Positions 25,849-34,153 of a DNA stretch of 45,636 nt are shown here, piece after piece; positions within the stretch are counted from its first letter, which is position 1, and every line of letters begins with the position of its first letter. The translations under genes and the position numbers were made by a program. This DNA is from Ruminiclostridium sp. (GTDB taxonomy: Bacteria; Bacillota; Clostridia; Oscillospirales; Ruminococcaceae). Location: positions 1 to 45,636 of the forward strand of contig JAIKZF010000074.1 in assembly GCA_024682455.1 (NCBI GenBank), in the 5' to 3' direction. Below the pieces are notes generated by a model, which ran no database searches, was not told the DNA's origin, and was given only the letters and a program-made list of their open reading frames with translations.

Positions 25849-26097
25849 TTAATCTTGACAGATCAGCTCTGCGCGTTTACGCAGCGTCATGCAGCTCACG
25901 TTCGTGATATACACAACGTCGTCGCAGATGACTATACTTTTCGGCATATCAAGTGACACATAGTATATTTTTCCGTGTTTTTGACAATATGATAAGTAAT
26001 CCTTCATATATCTGTCCACGGTGACCTTCTCGATATCAAATATTCCCACTATCTCGTCAATATGAACGGAAACATCGCTGCCAAGATGAATATACAT
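25849..26097 (-). CDS. remB: RemB/DUF370-family extracellular matrix regulator
   Basis: An 82-aa small DNA-associated regulator of the RemA/RemB (DUF370) family. Recognisable by MYIHLGSDVSV at the N-terminus, VGIFDIEKVTV and the C-terminal tail with Thr-Leu-Arg-Lys-Arg. The start at 26097 has GGAGGT 7 nt upstream and begins 1 nt after the recF stop, giving the recF-remB order of Bacillus. A longer frame (to 26247) lies inside recF and is rejected. gyrB and gyrA, which usually follow, are absent. Confidence 0.93.
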   Translation of the reverse strand: MYIHLGSDVSVHIDEIVGIFDIEKVTVDRYMKDYLSYCQKHGKIYYVSLDMPKSIVICDDVVYITNVSCMTLRKRAELICQD

Positions 26098-26098
26098 C

Positions 26099-27232
26099 TC
26101 AAACCTCCTCCGGCGTGAATTTCCCGCCGTCCACGTTCCATGCCTTGCCGGTTTGCCTGTCTCCGAGATTGGATAGATTACAGGAAGTAATAAATATCTG
26201 GTGTTTATCAATATGGTTAAGAATAAACGAGCGCCTGCCCGCGTCAAGCTCGCTCAGAACATCGTCAAGAATGACCACAGGCTGATCCTCGCTTCGGGAA
26301 TATATCATCTCAGCCTCCGCAAGTTTAAGTGCCACAGCTATACTGCGTATCTGCCCCTGCGAACCGAATTCCTTCGCCGGCATATCGTTGATGAAAAAGC
26401 CGATGTCGTCCCTGTGAGCCCCCACGACCGTATATTTCATTTTAAGCTCACGCTCTGCGCTGCTTTTCAGCTTCATCAGATATCGTTCGTAGATGTACAG
26501 GTAATCGTCGGAAGTGAAGTTCTCATCGTCCATTACGGTGCTGATGTATTTCATTTTCAGCTTCTCGTCCGAAGCCGTAAGCATACCGTAATATCTGTCG
26601 GCAGCCTCCGAAAGACTGCTGAAATATTTCAGTCGTCCGCACATCACGTTCACGCCCGCGCGCGCTATCGTCTCGTTCCAGCTTTCAAGCATACCGATAA
26701 GTATGTTGTCGAGCTTTGTGTAATTCATAAGAATGTTGTTTTTCTGCTTTAAAGCCTTATTATATTCATATAATTTGGTAATATGAACACGGTTTATCAT
26801 ATTTGAGACCGAATCGAGATAATCGCGTCTGTTTGCAGGCTCTCCCTTTACTATATACAAATCTTCGGGTATAAATATGACATATCTCAACGCGCCGTAT
26901 AATTTTTCAGCCTCTTTCATCTCTATGTCATTGAATCTGAGTCTTATGCTGCCGTTTTTCTGGATATATGTCACGGTGTTGACCTTATCGGGCATACTGT
27001 CAAAGGTGAAGCTCATCTCCAGAGCAGTCTCGCCGTTCGAGCTGCCGAAAGGCAGTATATCGCCCGCCCGCGGACTGCGGAAGCTTTTTCCGAGACATAC
27101 GGAAATAGCCTCGCACAGATTTGTTTTGCCCTGAGCGTTGTTTCCCGTGAAAATGTTCACCTTAGGGTCAAAAATGAAATCAGCAGAGGCTATATTCCTG
27201 AAATTTCTAACAGATAAAGATCGTATCAGCAA
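26099..27232 (-). CDS. recF: DNA replication and repair protein RecF
   Basis: SMC-like ATPase that loads RecA at gaps with RecO and RecR. 377 aa. Walker A is FTGNNAQGKTN, the signature GSQGQIRSIAVALKLAE, and Walker B VVILDDVLSELDAG. The start is a TTG at 27232 giving MLIRSLSVRNFRNI, the normal family N-terminus, but no Shine-Dalgarno is close; the nearest GGGGG tract is about 45 nt upstream. No ATG or GTG in frame lies between it and the upstream TGA. A 103-nt gap with an imperfect inverted repeat (TGATAAAC/TTTATCA) separates it from yaaA. Confidence 0.95.
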   Translation of the reverse strand: MLIRSLSVRNFRNIASADFIFDPKVNIFTGNNAQGKTNLCEAISVCLGKSFRSPRAGDILPFGSSNGETALEMSFTFDSMPDKVNTVTYIQKNGSIRLRFNDIEMKEAEKLYGALRYVIFIPEDLYIVKGEPANRRDYLDSVSNMINRVHITKLYEYNKALKQKNNILMNYTKLDNILIGMLESWNETIARAGVNVMCGRLKYFSSLSEAADRYYGMLTASDEKLKMKYISTVMDDENFTSDDYLYIYERYLMKLKSSAERELKMKYTVVGAHRDDIGFFINDMPAKEFGSQGQIRSIAVALKLAEAEMIYSRSEDQPVVILDDVLSELDAGRRSFILNHIDKHQIFITSCNLSNLGDRQTGKAWNVDGGKFTPEEV

Positions 27233-27335
27233 AACCGAGCCGGGCTCGAAAGTCTCGCTTTCTCACCCGAACCCCCTTTCAGATCTGTTTTCTTCTACAA
27301 ATTGATAAATAAACGTGATTTATACAGTTTGTTTA

Positions 27336-27557
27336 TCAGAAGCGGCACACAAATTCCTCTGTGCCTTCCTCGAAGTTTATGGCTACCTTGTCGCCGTCGA
27401 CGAGTTTTTTGCCTCTCATCAGGCAAACCTCGCCGTTTACCTCGACAATGCCGTCAAGTATCATCATCTTCGCCATTCCTCCGGTATCGGCAGCACCCGA
27501 AAATTTCAGGAACTGCTCCAGCTTTATGAACGGAGGCTGAATTTTTATCTCAGTCAT
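27336..27557 (-). CDS. yaaA: S4-domain RNA-binding protein YaaA (RlbA)
   Basis: A 73-aa S4 RNA-binding protein found between dnaN and recF in many Firmicutes and implicated in ribosome biogenesis. The S4 core is KLEQFLKFSGAADTGGMAK, then IVEVNGEVCLMRGKKLVDGD. It starts 1 nt after the dnaN stop with AAGGA upstream, so it is translationally linked to dnaN. Confidence 0.95.
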   Translation of the reverse strand: MTEIKIQPPFIKLEQFLKFSGAADTGGMAKMMILDGIVEVNGEVCLMRGKKLVDGDKVAINFEEGTEEFVCRF

Positions 27558-27558
27558 A

Positions 27559-28659
27559 TCACTTGTTCCTTACCGGCAGAACTATGCCCACATAGCTGTC
27601 GTCGCCGACGGGCTTCACGCGGATAGGCTGGAGATCGCCGCAGAAATCGAGCTTGATCTCGTCACATTCGCTGTTTCTGAGCGAATCTATCATATACTTT
27701 GCGTTAAATGCAATTTTTATAGGACTGCCCGTATATTTTACGGGCATATTCTCATTGAAATTACCTATAGCGGACTTAATCTCAATGTGCAGCTTATCGT
27801 TTTCAAATGTACAGATGACAGGGCACTTATATTTTTCAGTGTTAAGCAGCAGAGTTCTGTCAAGCGCCGAAGCGAGATCCGACATCTTTACCGTCGCGGA
27901 GGAAGTCTCCTGGAAGCTCATTATCTTGTTATAGTCGATGAATGTTCCCTCAAGCAGTCGGGATATTATAGTATAATCCTCTTTTGAGAGGCATATCTGA
28001 TTTCTGTCTATGCAAACGGATATCTTCTTTTCGTTCGGCTCGTCGGAGAGCATTTTCATAAACTCTTCGAGAGTTTTCTTCGGAACCACGAAATCAAGAT
28101 CCTTGTACTCGCAGGGCTCTGTTCTTTTCGCCATTCTGACTCCGTCAACGGAAGCTATACTTAATATATTATTCTCTATATGGAAATTACTTCCCATATA
28201 TACGGGCTTAAGATCTGTAACGGCTATCGCGTGGATAGTCTGACGGATCATACTTTTGAAGGTCGCCTCGTCCATATAGAATGTAACGTTATTGCGAAGC
28301 TCGGGGATATTGGGGTAATCGTCGCCGGAAAGACCGGAGAGCTTATATACTATCTCACCCGATCTCAGGGTGACTTCAAGGTCGTTTGTACTGATCTCGA
28401 CTGCACCGGCGGGCATTCTTTTTATCATCTCGCTGAATATACGCGCGTTTACGACTATTTCACCCTCCTCGACGATATCTATGGGGGGGATAATGCACTT
28501 GATACCCATGGAGAGGTCATAGCCTGTTACGGTGATGACATCTTTTTTGAGTCTTATAAGTACACCTTCAAGAGCGGGCATATTCGATCTGGAAGCACTT
28601 GCTTTTGAAGCATTCATCAGAGCGTCCGATAATGTAGTTCTGTCGATAGTAAATTTCAT
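27559..28659 (-). CDS. dnaN: DNA polymerase III beta sliding clamp DnaN
   Basis: Ring-shaped processivity clamp. 366 aa, three repeated clamp domains, ending in VGIVLPVRNK, the family's usual C-terminal strand. I start at the ATG at 28659 (MKFTIDRTTL) because AAAGGAAA is 7 nt upstream; an ATG six codons earlier lies ahead of that site. A candidate -10 (TATAAT on the minus strand at 28936-28931) lies in the dnaA-dnaN gap but has no good -35. Confidence 0.97.
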   Translation of the reverse strand: MKFTIDRTTLSDALMNASKASASRSNMPALEGVLIRLKKDVITVTGYDLSMGIKCIIPPIDIVEEGEIVVNARIFSEMIKRMPAGAVEISTNDLEVTLRSGEIVYKLSGLSGDDYPNIPELRNNVTFYMDEATFKSMIRQTIHAIAVTDLKPVYMGSNFHIENNILSIASVDGVRMAKRTEPCEYKDLDFVVPKKTLEEFMKMLSDEPNEKKISVCIDRNQICLSKEDYTIISRLLEGTFIDYNKIMSFQETSSATVKMSDLASALDRTLLLNTEKYKCPVICTFENDKLHIEIKSAIGNFNENMPVKYTGSPIKIAFNAKYMIDSLRNSECDEIKLDFCGDLQPIRVKPVGDDSYVGIVLPVRNK

Positions 28660-29059
28660 TTGTCTGTTTCCTTTCATTTTATCGAGAGATAAAAAAATCA
28701 GAAAAAAAGGAGAGGACTTCTATTATTTTATAATAGTAATAGTAGAGCCGGGAAATTGGTGGAAAAACCCGATTTTTCCTTTTATTTCCGGAATTACCCG
28801 GTTGACAGCCGGGTTGATAAAAAGTTGGCACTGTTAAAACGGATTTTAACATTTTCAACTTTCGACATTTTCAATTCAACAATTGAAAGAAAGTTGAGAA
28901 AAGAGTTAAATTCATATAAACACACAATCTATTATAATTACTCTTTTCTTAGCATTATTACTCGTCACGGAGTGTCTCGCAACTGCTAAATTATTTTTTT
29001 TTGTTTTGTGAGGCTTTTCTAATTTCAATTGACCACATAGATGATACTATTAAATATGA
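28660..29059. other. AT-rich dnaA-dnaN intergenic spacer
   Basis: No gene. Contains the palindrome CTATTAT-TTT-ATAATAG (28721-28737), a DnaA-box-like TTATCAACC on the minus strand (28820-28812), and TTTTCAAC strings similar to those at 25.0-25.3 kb. In some Firmicutes part of oriC lies here; too few good boxes are visible to assert that. Confidence 0.5.
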
Positions 29060-29155
29060 TTCGCGTATCGAATCTCCGTGGTACGGTATTTGGTTTAGGG
29101 TCCACCCCTTTTTAAAGGGGTGGCCGCCGGAGGCAACTCTTAAAAACTCTTCTTC
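29060..29155. repeat. Short-form B element with GATTCGCGTATCGAATC leader
   Basis: Nearly identical to 15069-15160: leader hairpin, CCGTGGTACGGTATT, TTTAGGGTCCACCCC with GGGGTGG, then GCCGCCGGAGGCAACTCTTA, ending 5 nt before the dnaA stop. Confidence 0.8.
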
Positions 29156-29159
29156 TCTC

Positions 29160-30545
29160 TCACGTATTTGAGATATTCTTTATCAGGTCTTCGACTGTGG
29201 CTCTGTAGGCGGGGTCTGTCTGCATAGCTTTTTTGACTTTATTTGTTGCGTAGACCACGGTGGAATGATCTCTGCCGCCGAACTCCTTACCTATAGAGGT
29301 ATAGGACAGGTCTGTGACCTTGCTTATCACGTACATTGCTACCTGTCTTGCTGTTGATACCTGCGAATTACGGTTTTTGGACTTCATTTCCTCGGGAGAA
29401 ACGCTGAATATATGTGACACATCTGTTATTACGTGTTCGACTGTAACGGGAATTGGCTGCTGCTCGGTCATTACGTCCTTGATGATATTCTGAGCCATTA
29501 TTATAGTCGGGGTAGTACCTGTAAGAAATACTATATGGTACATCTTGACTATTGCGCCTTCGATCTGACGGATATTGTTTTTCAGCTTGTCCGCCATATA
29601 TTCCATTACATTATTGGGTATCTTGATATCCATGAGTTCAGCTTTACGCTTGATTATGGCGAGCCTTGTCTCGAACTCCGGCGGAGCGATATCCGCAAGA
29701 AGTCCCCATTCAAATCTTGTTCTGAGCCTGTCCTCGATATCGTTGATCTCTTTCGGAGGGCGGTCGGAGGTGAAGATTATCTTTTTACCGCGGCGGTGGA
29801 GCTCCTCGAATGTGTGGAAAAGCTCATTCTGAGACTCCTTTTTGCCGGAGAAGAACTGAACATCGTCCACGAGCAGGAAGTCGGCGCTTCTGTACTTTTT
29901 CTTGAATTCGTCGGTATTGTTTGTTTTTACGCTGTTTACGAACTCATTCACGAAGGTCTCCGCGGACACGTACACTATATTATATTCCGGGTGCATGGGG
30001 ACTATTTCGTTCTTTATGGCGTAGAGGAGGTGGGTCTTGCCGAGACCTGGCTCGCTGTATATATAGAGCGGATTGAACTGCGCCTGACCCTGTGCTATCG
30101 AACGGCAGGCGGAGCTTGCAAGCTTATTGCTTTCTCCCACTATGAAGGTATCGAAAGTATACTTATAATTACTGTTTTCCTCGGTCTCATGCATTCTGTT
30201 TTTCGCGTAGGGGTCGTCGTCGAGCTCGGGGAGTGGGTCGGAGACGCGGACGCGCTCTTCGGGGGAGATATTGCCGGAATCCTTTGAAATATACTCGATC
30301 TCAACATCGAAGCCGAGGATCTCCTTAAGCTCTTTTTTGAACATATCGTCATAATTATCCTTTATGACGTTTTTTGACCAATCATTTTCGATATATAAAG
30401 TGACTGTTTTGTTTGTGAGCTTCAGAGGTTTTATTGTATCAATGAACACGTGCTTTGCGGTATCGGTGATATCGAGGCGCTGTTTCATCAGTTCAAAGAT
30501 ATCGCTGAATGAATTGAAGCCGGATTTTTCGTTCTGAAGATCCAT
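29160..30545 (-). CDS. dnaA: Chromosomal replication initiator DnaA
   Basis: Origin-binding AAA+ initiator, 461 aa, all four domains. N-terminal DnaB-interacting domain 1-85, acidic linker near 100-125, and AAA+ domain with YSEPGLGKTHLL, LLVDDVQFF and sensor motifs. The C-terminal DNA-binding domain has TSIGKEFGGRDHSTVVYA. The Walker A reads SEPGLGKT where the common form is GxxGLGKT: the first glycine is serine. The GRDHSTV recognition helix is close to the E. coli GRDHTTV, so boxes near TTATCCACA are expected. AAAGGAAA precedes the ATG; own promoter upstream. Confidence 0.98.
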   Translation of the reverse strand: MDLQNEKSGFNSFSDIFELMKQRLDITDTAKHVFIDTIKPLKLTNKTVTLYIENDWSKNVIKDNYDDMFKKELKEILGFDVEIEYISKDSGNISPEERVRVSDPLPELDDDPYAKNRMHETEENSNYKYTFDTFIVGESNKLASSACRSIAQGQAQFNPLYIYSEPGLGKTHLLYAIKNEIVPMHPEYNIVYVSAETFVNEFVNSVKTNNTDEFKKKYRSADFLLVDDVQFFSGKKESQNELFHTFEELHRRGKKIIFTSDRPPKEINDIEDRLRTRFEWGLLADIAPPEFETRLAIIKRKAELMDIKIPNNVMEYMADKLKNNIRQIEGAIVKMYHIVFLTGTTPTIIMAQNIIKDVMTEQQPIPVTVEHVITDVSHIFSVSPEEMKSKNRNSQVSTARQVAMYVISKVTDLSYTSIGKEFGGRDHSTVVYATNKVKKAMQTDPAYRATVEDLIKNISNT

Positions 30546-30584
30546 TTAAATTTCCTTTCCATTGTATATTGAATGACAATTATT

Positions 30585-30613
30585 ATTCTATCACAAAACC
30601 TTTTTTTTTTCAA
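30585..30613 (-). promoter_or_regulatory. Promoter of dnaA
   Basis: Minus strand: TTGAAA (30613-30608), 17 bp, TAGAAT (30590-30585), 39 nt before the ATG. An ATATGCACA on the minus strand (30644-30636), one base from TTATGCACA, lies just upstream and could allow DnaA autoregulation. Confidence 0.7.
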
Positions 30614-30717
30614 CGGCAAAACAAATAAATTTCATTGTGCATATCTTACATTTATGTTAAAAACTTATAAATAATATTGACAATTATGTTGCTTGGCAAT
30701 TTTTTCTCAATATAAAA

Positions 30718-30745
30718 ATAACTGCGACTTTTTAGAAGCAGTTAT
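30718..30745. terminator. Bidirectional terminator between recR and dnaA
   Basis: ATAACTGC/GCAGTTAT stem with a 12-nt loop, flanked by U-runs on both strands. It would end the SRP RNA-dnaX-ybaB-recR transcript before the dnaA promoter. Bases 30614-30717 are AT-rich with the box-like site noted above. Confidence 0.7.
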
Positions 30746-30779
30746 TTTTTTATTAACGGATAGAAGTTACTATTGAATA

Positions 30780-30945
30780 TGATTCGCGTATCGGATCTCC
30801 GTGGTACGGTATTTAGTTTAGGGTCCACCCCTTTTTAAAGGGTGGTCTCCCCGTTAGCGGGGAGGTGGAGTTTTTGGCTTTGCCAAAAACGGCAGAGGGG
30901 CTGACCGACAGACGGCCGCCGGAGGCAACTCTTATTCTCTTTTTC
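30780..30945. repeat. Long-form B element with leader
   Basis: GATTCGCGTATCGGATC leader, TTTAGGGTCCACCCC, then the extra module absent from short copies: CTCCCCGTTAGCGGGGAG hairpin, GTTTTTGGC/GCCAAAAAC hairpin (30870-30890), GGCAGAGGGGCTGACCGACA, then GCCGCCGGAGGCAACTC. The module sits exactly where short copies read directly from GGGGTGG into CCGCCGG. Confidence 0.8.
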
Positions 30946-30949
30946 TCTC

Positions 30950-31549
30950 TCACAGCTCGTTTCTGTTTTCTAACGCTCTCTGCAAGGTGACGTCGTCGGC
31001 GAATTCGAGGGTGGCGCCTGCGGGGAGGCCGTAGGCGAGGCGGGTTACCTTTATGCCGAGAGGTTTTATCATCCGGCTGATATATGACGATGTAGTTTCG
31101 CCCTCAACTGTGGGGTTGGTTGCCATGATGACCTCGGTAACGTCCCCCGATAATCTTTTCACCAGCTCCGCTATCTTTATATCGTTGGGGCCTACATTAT
31201 CCATTGGAGACAAAAGTCCGTGCAGAACATGATATACTCCATTGAAGCCCCCTGCCCTTTCCAGAGCCGAAACGTCCTTCGGAGCCTCCACTACGCAGAT
31301 TATGCTCTTGTCTCGCTTTTCATCGTTGCAGATAGAGCATTTGTCAGAGTCTGTGAAGTTCTGACAGACTTTGCAGAAATGCACGCTCTTTCTCGCGTTC
31401 AGTATCTCGGAAGAGAATTTCTCGACGTCCTCGATCGGCTGGTTGAGTATGAAATAAGCAAGCTTCTGAGCTGTCTTCATTCCTATGCCCGGCAGCTTAG
31501 CAAACTGCTCCGACGCCGAAACGAGAGGAGCCGACATGTATTCAGCCAT
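30950..31549 (-). CDS. recR: Recombination mediator protein RecR
   Basis: Forms a DNA clamp with RecO and helps RecA loading. 199 aa, full length. Helix-hairpin-helix KLPGIGMKTAQKLA, C4 zinc finger (CKVCQNFTDSDKCSIC), Toprim start ICVVEAPKDVSALE and C-terminal TRLAYGLPAGATLEFAD. Starts 1 nt after the ybaB stop with no strong RBS, implying translational coupling. Confidence 0.97.
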   Translation of the reverse strand: MAEYMSAPLVSASEQFAKLPGIGMKTAQKLAYFILNQPIEDVEKFSSEILNARKSVHFCKVCQNFTDSDKCSICNDEKRDKSIICVVEAPKDVSALERAGGFNGVYHVLHGLLSPMDNVGPNDIKIAELVKRLSGDVTEVIMATNPTVEGETTSSYISRMIKPLGIKVTRLAYGLPAGATLEFADDVTLQRALENRNEL

Positions 31550-31550
31550 A

Positions 31551-31901
31551 TCAGAACAGACCCGGGAAGCTTACTCCGCCCGTTACCTTTTCCATTTCCT
31601 TGGCGCTTTCCTCGTCTACCTTCTGTATCATGGCGTTAACGCCCGCAACTATGATATCCTGGAGCCCCTCGATATCGTCTTTGTCAACAACGTCGGGGTT
31701 AAGCTTTATCTCCTTGAGCACTCTGCCGCCTGTCATGGTAAGCTCTATCATGCCGCCTGCCGCAGTCTCGGTGAATTCCTGCTGCTCAAGCTGCTCCTGT
31801 ACAGCCTGTATGTCCTCCTGCATCTTTTGTGCCTGCTTTACCATGGAATTCATATTCTGGGCGCCCTTGTTTGCGTATCCCTGTGGAAGTCTTGCTCTCA
31901 T
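31551..31901 (-). CDS. ybaB: YbaB/EbfC nucleoid-associated protein
   Basis: A 116-aa DNA-binding dimer commonly encoded between dnaX and recR. N-terminal MNSMVKQAQKMQEDIQAVQE helix and the GMIELTMTGGRVLKEIKLNP strand block are typical. RBS AAAGGAAA. Adjacent order dnaX-ybaB-recR is conserved across Firmicutes. Confidence 0.96.
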   Translation of the reverse strand: MRARLPQGYANKGAQNMNSMVKQAQKMQEDIQAVQEQLEQQEFTETAAGGMIELTMTGGRVLKEIKLNPDVVDKDDIEGLQDIIVAGVNAMIQKVDEESAKEMEKVTGGVSFPGLF

Positions 31902-31919
31902 TTTCTTGTTTCCTTTCTC

Positions 31920-33470
31920 TTATTGACGTTTTATTGTAATTCCCATCGACTCTGCAAGGTCGAGGAATTCTTTTACCTTGTCCTGCTTCTCCTCTTTTTC
32001 CTCCGTTATTATGGAGTCCGGCGAGGATATAAGCCTGATCTTTCTGCCGAGCGCCTTGGATATCTCCGCTTCGATGATCTCCTTGTTATCCTTCGTCGAC
32101 ATCTCCACGGCAAGCGCGGAGCCCTGTATCAGCACAAAATTGTCCTTTATCAGCGCGTTCGAGCGAATCAGGCTGAACTTTATGATGTCCGGCAGATTTT
32201 CAACTATATCTGTCCATATATCGAGCTGCTTGAAGTCCGAAAGATCGTCGGTGTCCGGAGGCTCGGGTACAGGCTGCTTTTCTTCCTCATGCACTGTCAC
32301 TGTATGCCCCGCGTAATTTTCGGGTGTGACGCCGTTCGCAAGCATCTGCTCCAGCTTCTCGATACGCGCCGTCAGGGTCTTTTCGTCCGCGTCGAGCGAC
32401 GGAGTGCAGAGCTTTATCAGGCACATCTCCAGCAGCATAGCCGGTGTGCGTACTCTGCCCATTGAGGTGAAGGTCTCGCTGAGTATCGAAATGCACCTCA
32501 TTATCTGCGACAGCGTGAACTTATTCGTCTGCTCCCTGTAACGCGTAAGATCGTCCGCTGTGAGCTTCACGACGGAATTATCGGCTCCCGCTTTCAGCAG
32601 CATAAGTATCCTGAAATGCGAGATAAGCTCCTCGCACAGTCTTGTTACGTCCTTTGAGCGGTCTATAAGCTCGTCGAGAATTTTCAGTATGCCGGCGGTG
32701 TCCGACGCGAAAACGCAGTCCGCCATATTGAACAAATGGTCGGAGCCGGAGACTCCCGCGCACTCCCTGACTGTATCTACGGTCACGCTGTCGGTGACGG
32801 AGAAGCACTGGTCGAGCAGCGAGAGAGCGTCTCTCATACCGCCCTCGGATATCTTCGATATCAGGAATGCCGCGTCGTCGGAGAGCTGCTTGTTCTCCTG
32901 TCCGGCTACCCACAAAAGGCGCTTTTTGCTTTCGCCGATATCAATTCTTCTGAACTCGAATCTCTGGCAGCGCGAGATTATGGTCGCGGGTATTTTATGC
33001 ACCTCTGTTGTGGCGAGGATGAACACTACATGGGGAGGGGGCTCCTCGATGAGTTTCAGCAGGGCATTGAATGCCGCCGCCGAGAGCATGTGCACCTCAT
33101 CTATGATATAGACCTTGAATTTTCCGGACATGGGGGCGTAGACGGCGTCCTCCTTAAGGTCGCGGACGTAATCGACGCCGTTGTTTGAAGCCGCGTCGAT
33201 CTCCGTTACGTCGGAGAACTCATTATCTATATTTTTGCAGCTCTCACATTCGAGGCAGGGGTTGCCGTCGTGCAGGTCGGCACAATTGAGTGCTTTTGCG
33301 AGTATTTTTGCGCAGGTGGTCTTGCCTGTTCCGCGCGAGCCCGTGAAAAGATAGGCGTGGGAGGACTGACCGTTTTTGAGCTGATTTTTCAGCGTGGTAG
33401 TGATATGCTCCTGTGAGATAACGTCATCGAACACGCGGGGACGATATTTCCTATACAATGCGAGATACAT
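31920..33470 (-). CDS. dnaX: DNA polymerase III subunits gamma/tau DnaX
   Basis: AAA+ clamp-loader ATPase, 516 aa. Walker A GSRGTGKTTCA, zinc-binding Cys set around CLECESCKN, Walker B IIDEVHMLS and the SRC-type sensor ATIISRCQRFEF. The C-terminal third (acidic linker EKQPVPEPPDTDDLSD, then a tau-like domain) binds polymerase. No obvious A6G slippage site was seen for a short gamma form. AAAGGAG lies before the ATG. It starts about 30 nt after the SRP RNA and is probably driven by that promoter. Confidence 0.97.
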   Translation of the reverse strand: MYLALYRKYRPRVFDDVISQEHITTTLKNQLKNGQSSHAYLFTGSRGTGKTTCAKILAKALNCADLHDGNPCLECESCKNIDNEFSDVTEIDAASNNGVDYVRDLKEDAVYAPMSGKFKVYIIDEVHMLSAAAFNALLKLIEEPPPHVVFILATTEVHKIPATIISRCQRFEFRRIDIGESKKRLLWVAGQENKQLSDDAAFLISKISEGGMRDALSLLDQCFSVTDSVTVDTVRECAGVSGSDHLFNMADCVFASDTAGILKILDELIDRSKDVTRLCEELISHFRILMLLKAGADNSVVKLTADDLTRYREQTNKFTLSQIMRCISILSETFTSMGRVRTPAMLLEMCLIKLCTPSLDADEKTLTARIEKLEQMLANGVTPENYAGHTVTVHEEEKQPVPEPPDTDDLSDFKQLDIWTDIVENLPDIIKFSLIRSNALIKDNFVLIQGSALAVEMSTKDNKEIIEAEISKALGRKIRLISSPDSIITEEKEEKQDKVKEFLDLAESMGITIKRQ

Positions 33471-33500
33471 AATCCCCGCTCCTTTCAGACATTATCAAAG

Positions 33501-33623
33501 CCCTTGATCATGAACACAGACTTTACCGCGCACAGGCCGAAGGTTTGCTTAATGCTGCTCGGTTCCCCGCCTGACATGGTTCACAACACGACCTCGCACG
33601 GGGTCTGTGTTCATGATCAAGGG
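33501..33623 (-). ncRNA. ffs: Bacterial small signal recognition particle RNA (4.5S-type)
   Basis: Minus-strand RNA with the conserved helix 8: GTCAGG, then CGG-GGAA-CCG (GGAA tetraloop), then AGCAGCA and TTAAGC, preceded by GTTGTGAACCAT. The ends form a perfect 21-bp closing stem (33501-33521 with 33603-33623). It binds Ffh for co-translational targeting. Its place just upstream of dnaX matches other Firmicutes. The mature ends may be processed to about 33512-33613. Confidence 0.93.
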
Positions 33624-33638
33624 TTTTTGTTTTCTACT

Positions 33639-33667
33639 ATTATATACTATTTTACTGAAAAAATCAA
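33639..33667 (-). promoter_or_regulatory. Promoter of the SRP RNA (and probably dnaX-ybaB-recR)
   Basis: Minus strand: TTGATT (33667-33662), 17 bp, TATAAT (33644-33639). Initiation would fall about 10 nt before the SRP RNA stem. Confidence 0.85.
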
Positions 33668-33726
33668 GTAATTTTTGAAAATTCCGTTTTCTGTGTTGTT
33701 TGTGGGACAGTTTGAGTTTCGGAGTT

Positions 33727-33926
33727 TTGGTTTCGTGTTTTATTTCGCCCAGCGGGGAAAGGTAGTACGACTTGACAAGTAACTGACAATAGAGAACTGC
33801 TCTAAATCAGATGAAACTACCGGCTGCGAGGCACAGACCCGCCCATAGCAGAAAAGTAACAGACGGATTCGCCGCGGGGCGCTCCCCGCCGCCTTGCAGC
33901 GGGGGTAGGTATACTCCTTGACAAGA
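33727..33926. repeat. Inverted family C element flanked by two A tails
   Basis: CGGGGAAAGGTAGTACGACTTGACAAG (split here as CGGGGAAAGGTAG and CTTGACAAG) at 33755-33780, then GCTGCGAGGCACAGACCCGCC, GCAGAAAAGTAACAGACGGATT and a GC-rich palindrome to 33892, then a second GCCTTGCAGCGGGGGTAGG and CTTGACAAG. The middle part is the reverse complement of 9103-9225 and 45465-45560. Confidence 0.75.
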
Positions 33927-33983
33927 AAAAGAACATTATAAAACGAAAACTCTTATAACTAATACCCGAAACTATTATAATAG

Positions 33984-34013
33984 TTGACAGATTACTGCAC
34001 ATTAATATATATG
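33984..34013 (+). promoter_or_regulatory. Candidate promoter of the sigma-factor operon
   Basis: TTGACA (33984-33989) with TATATG at 18 bp (34008-34013). A second possibility is an ECF-like motif TGAAACTTTT near 34079, close to the gene, which would mean autoregulation. TGTGCATAT (34044-34052) and the small hairpin CCTAC/GTAGG (about 34101-34120) lie between. Assignment is tentative. Confidence 0.4.
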
Positions 34014-34153
34014 GTATAAGTCACAAAGATTTACCCGGTATTTTGTGCATATTTATCAGACATAAATTTTATAAAATTTGAAACTTTTTTGCCAAAAACT
34101 CCTACTACTTAAATGTAGGGGGCAAAAAGCGGCGCGACAGAGAGGTGACTTGC

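Noticed and set aside
29060-29090. GATTCGCGTATCGAATC as a tRNA T-arm
   Set aside because: There is no acceptor, D or anticodon arm around it; it is the leader hairpin of B elements found three times.
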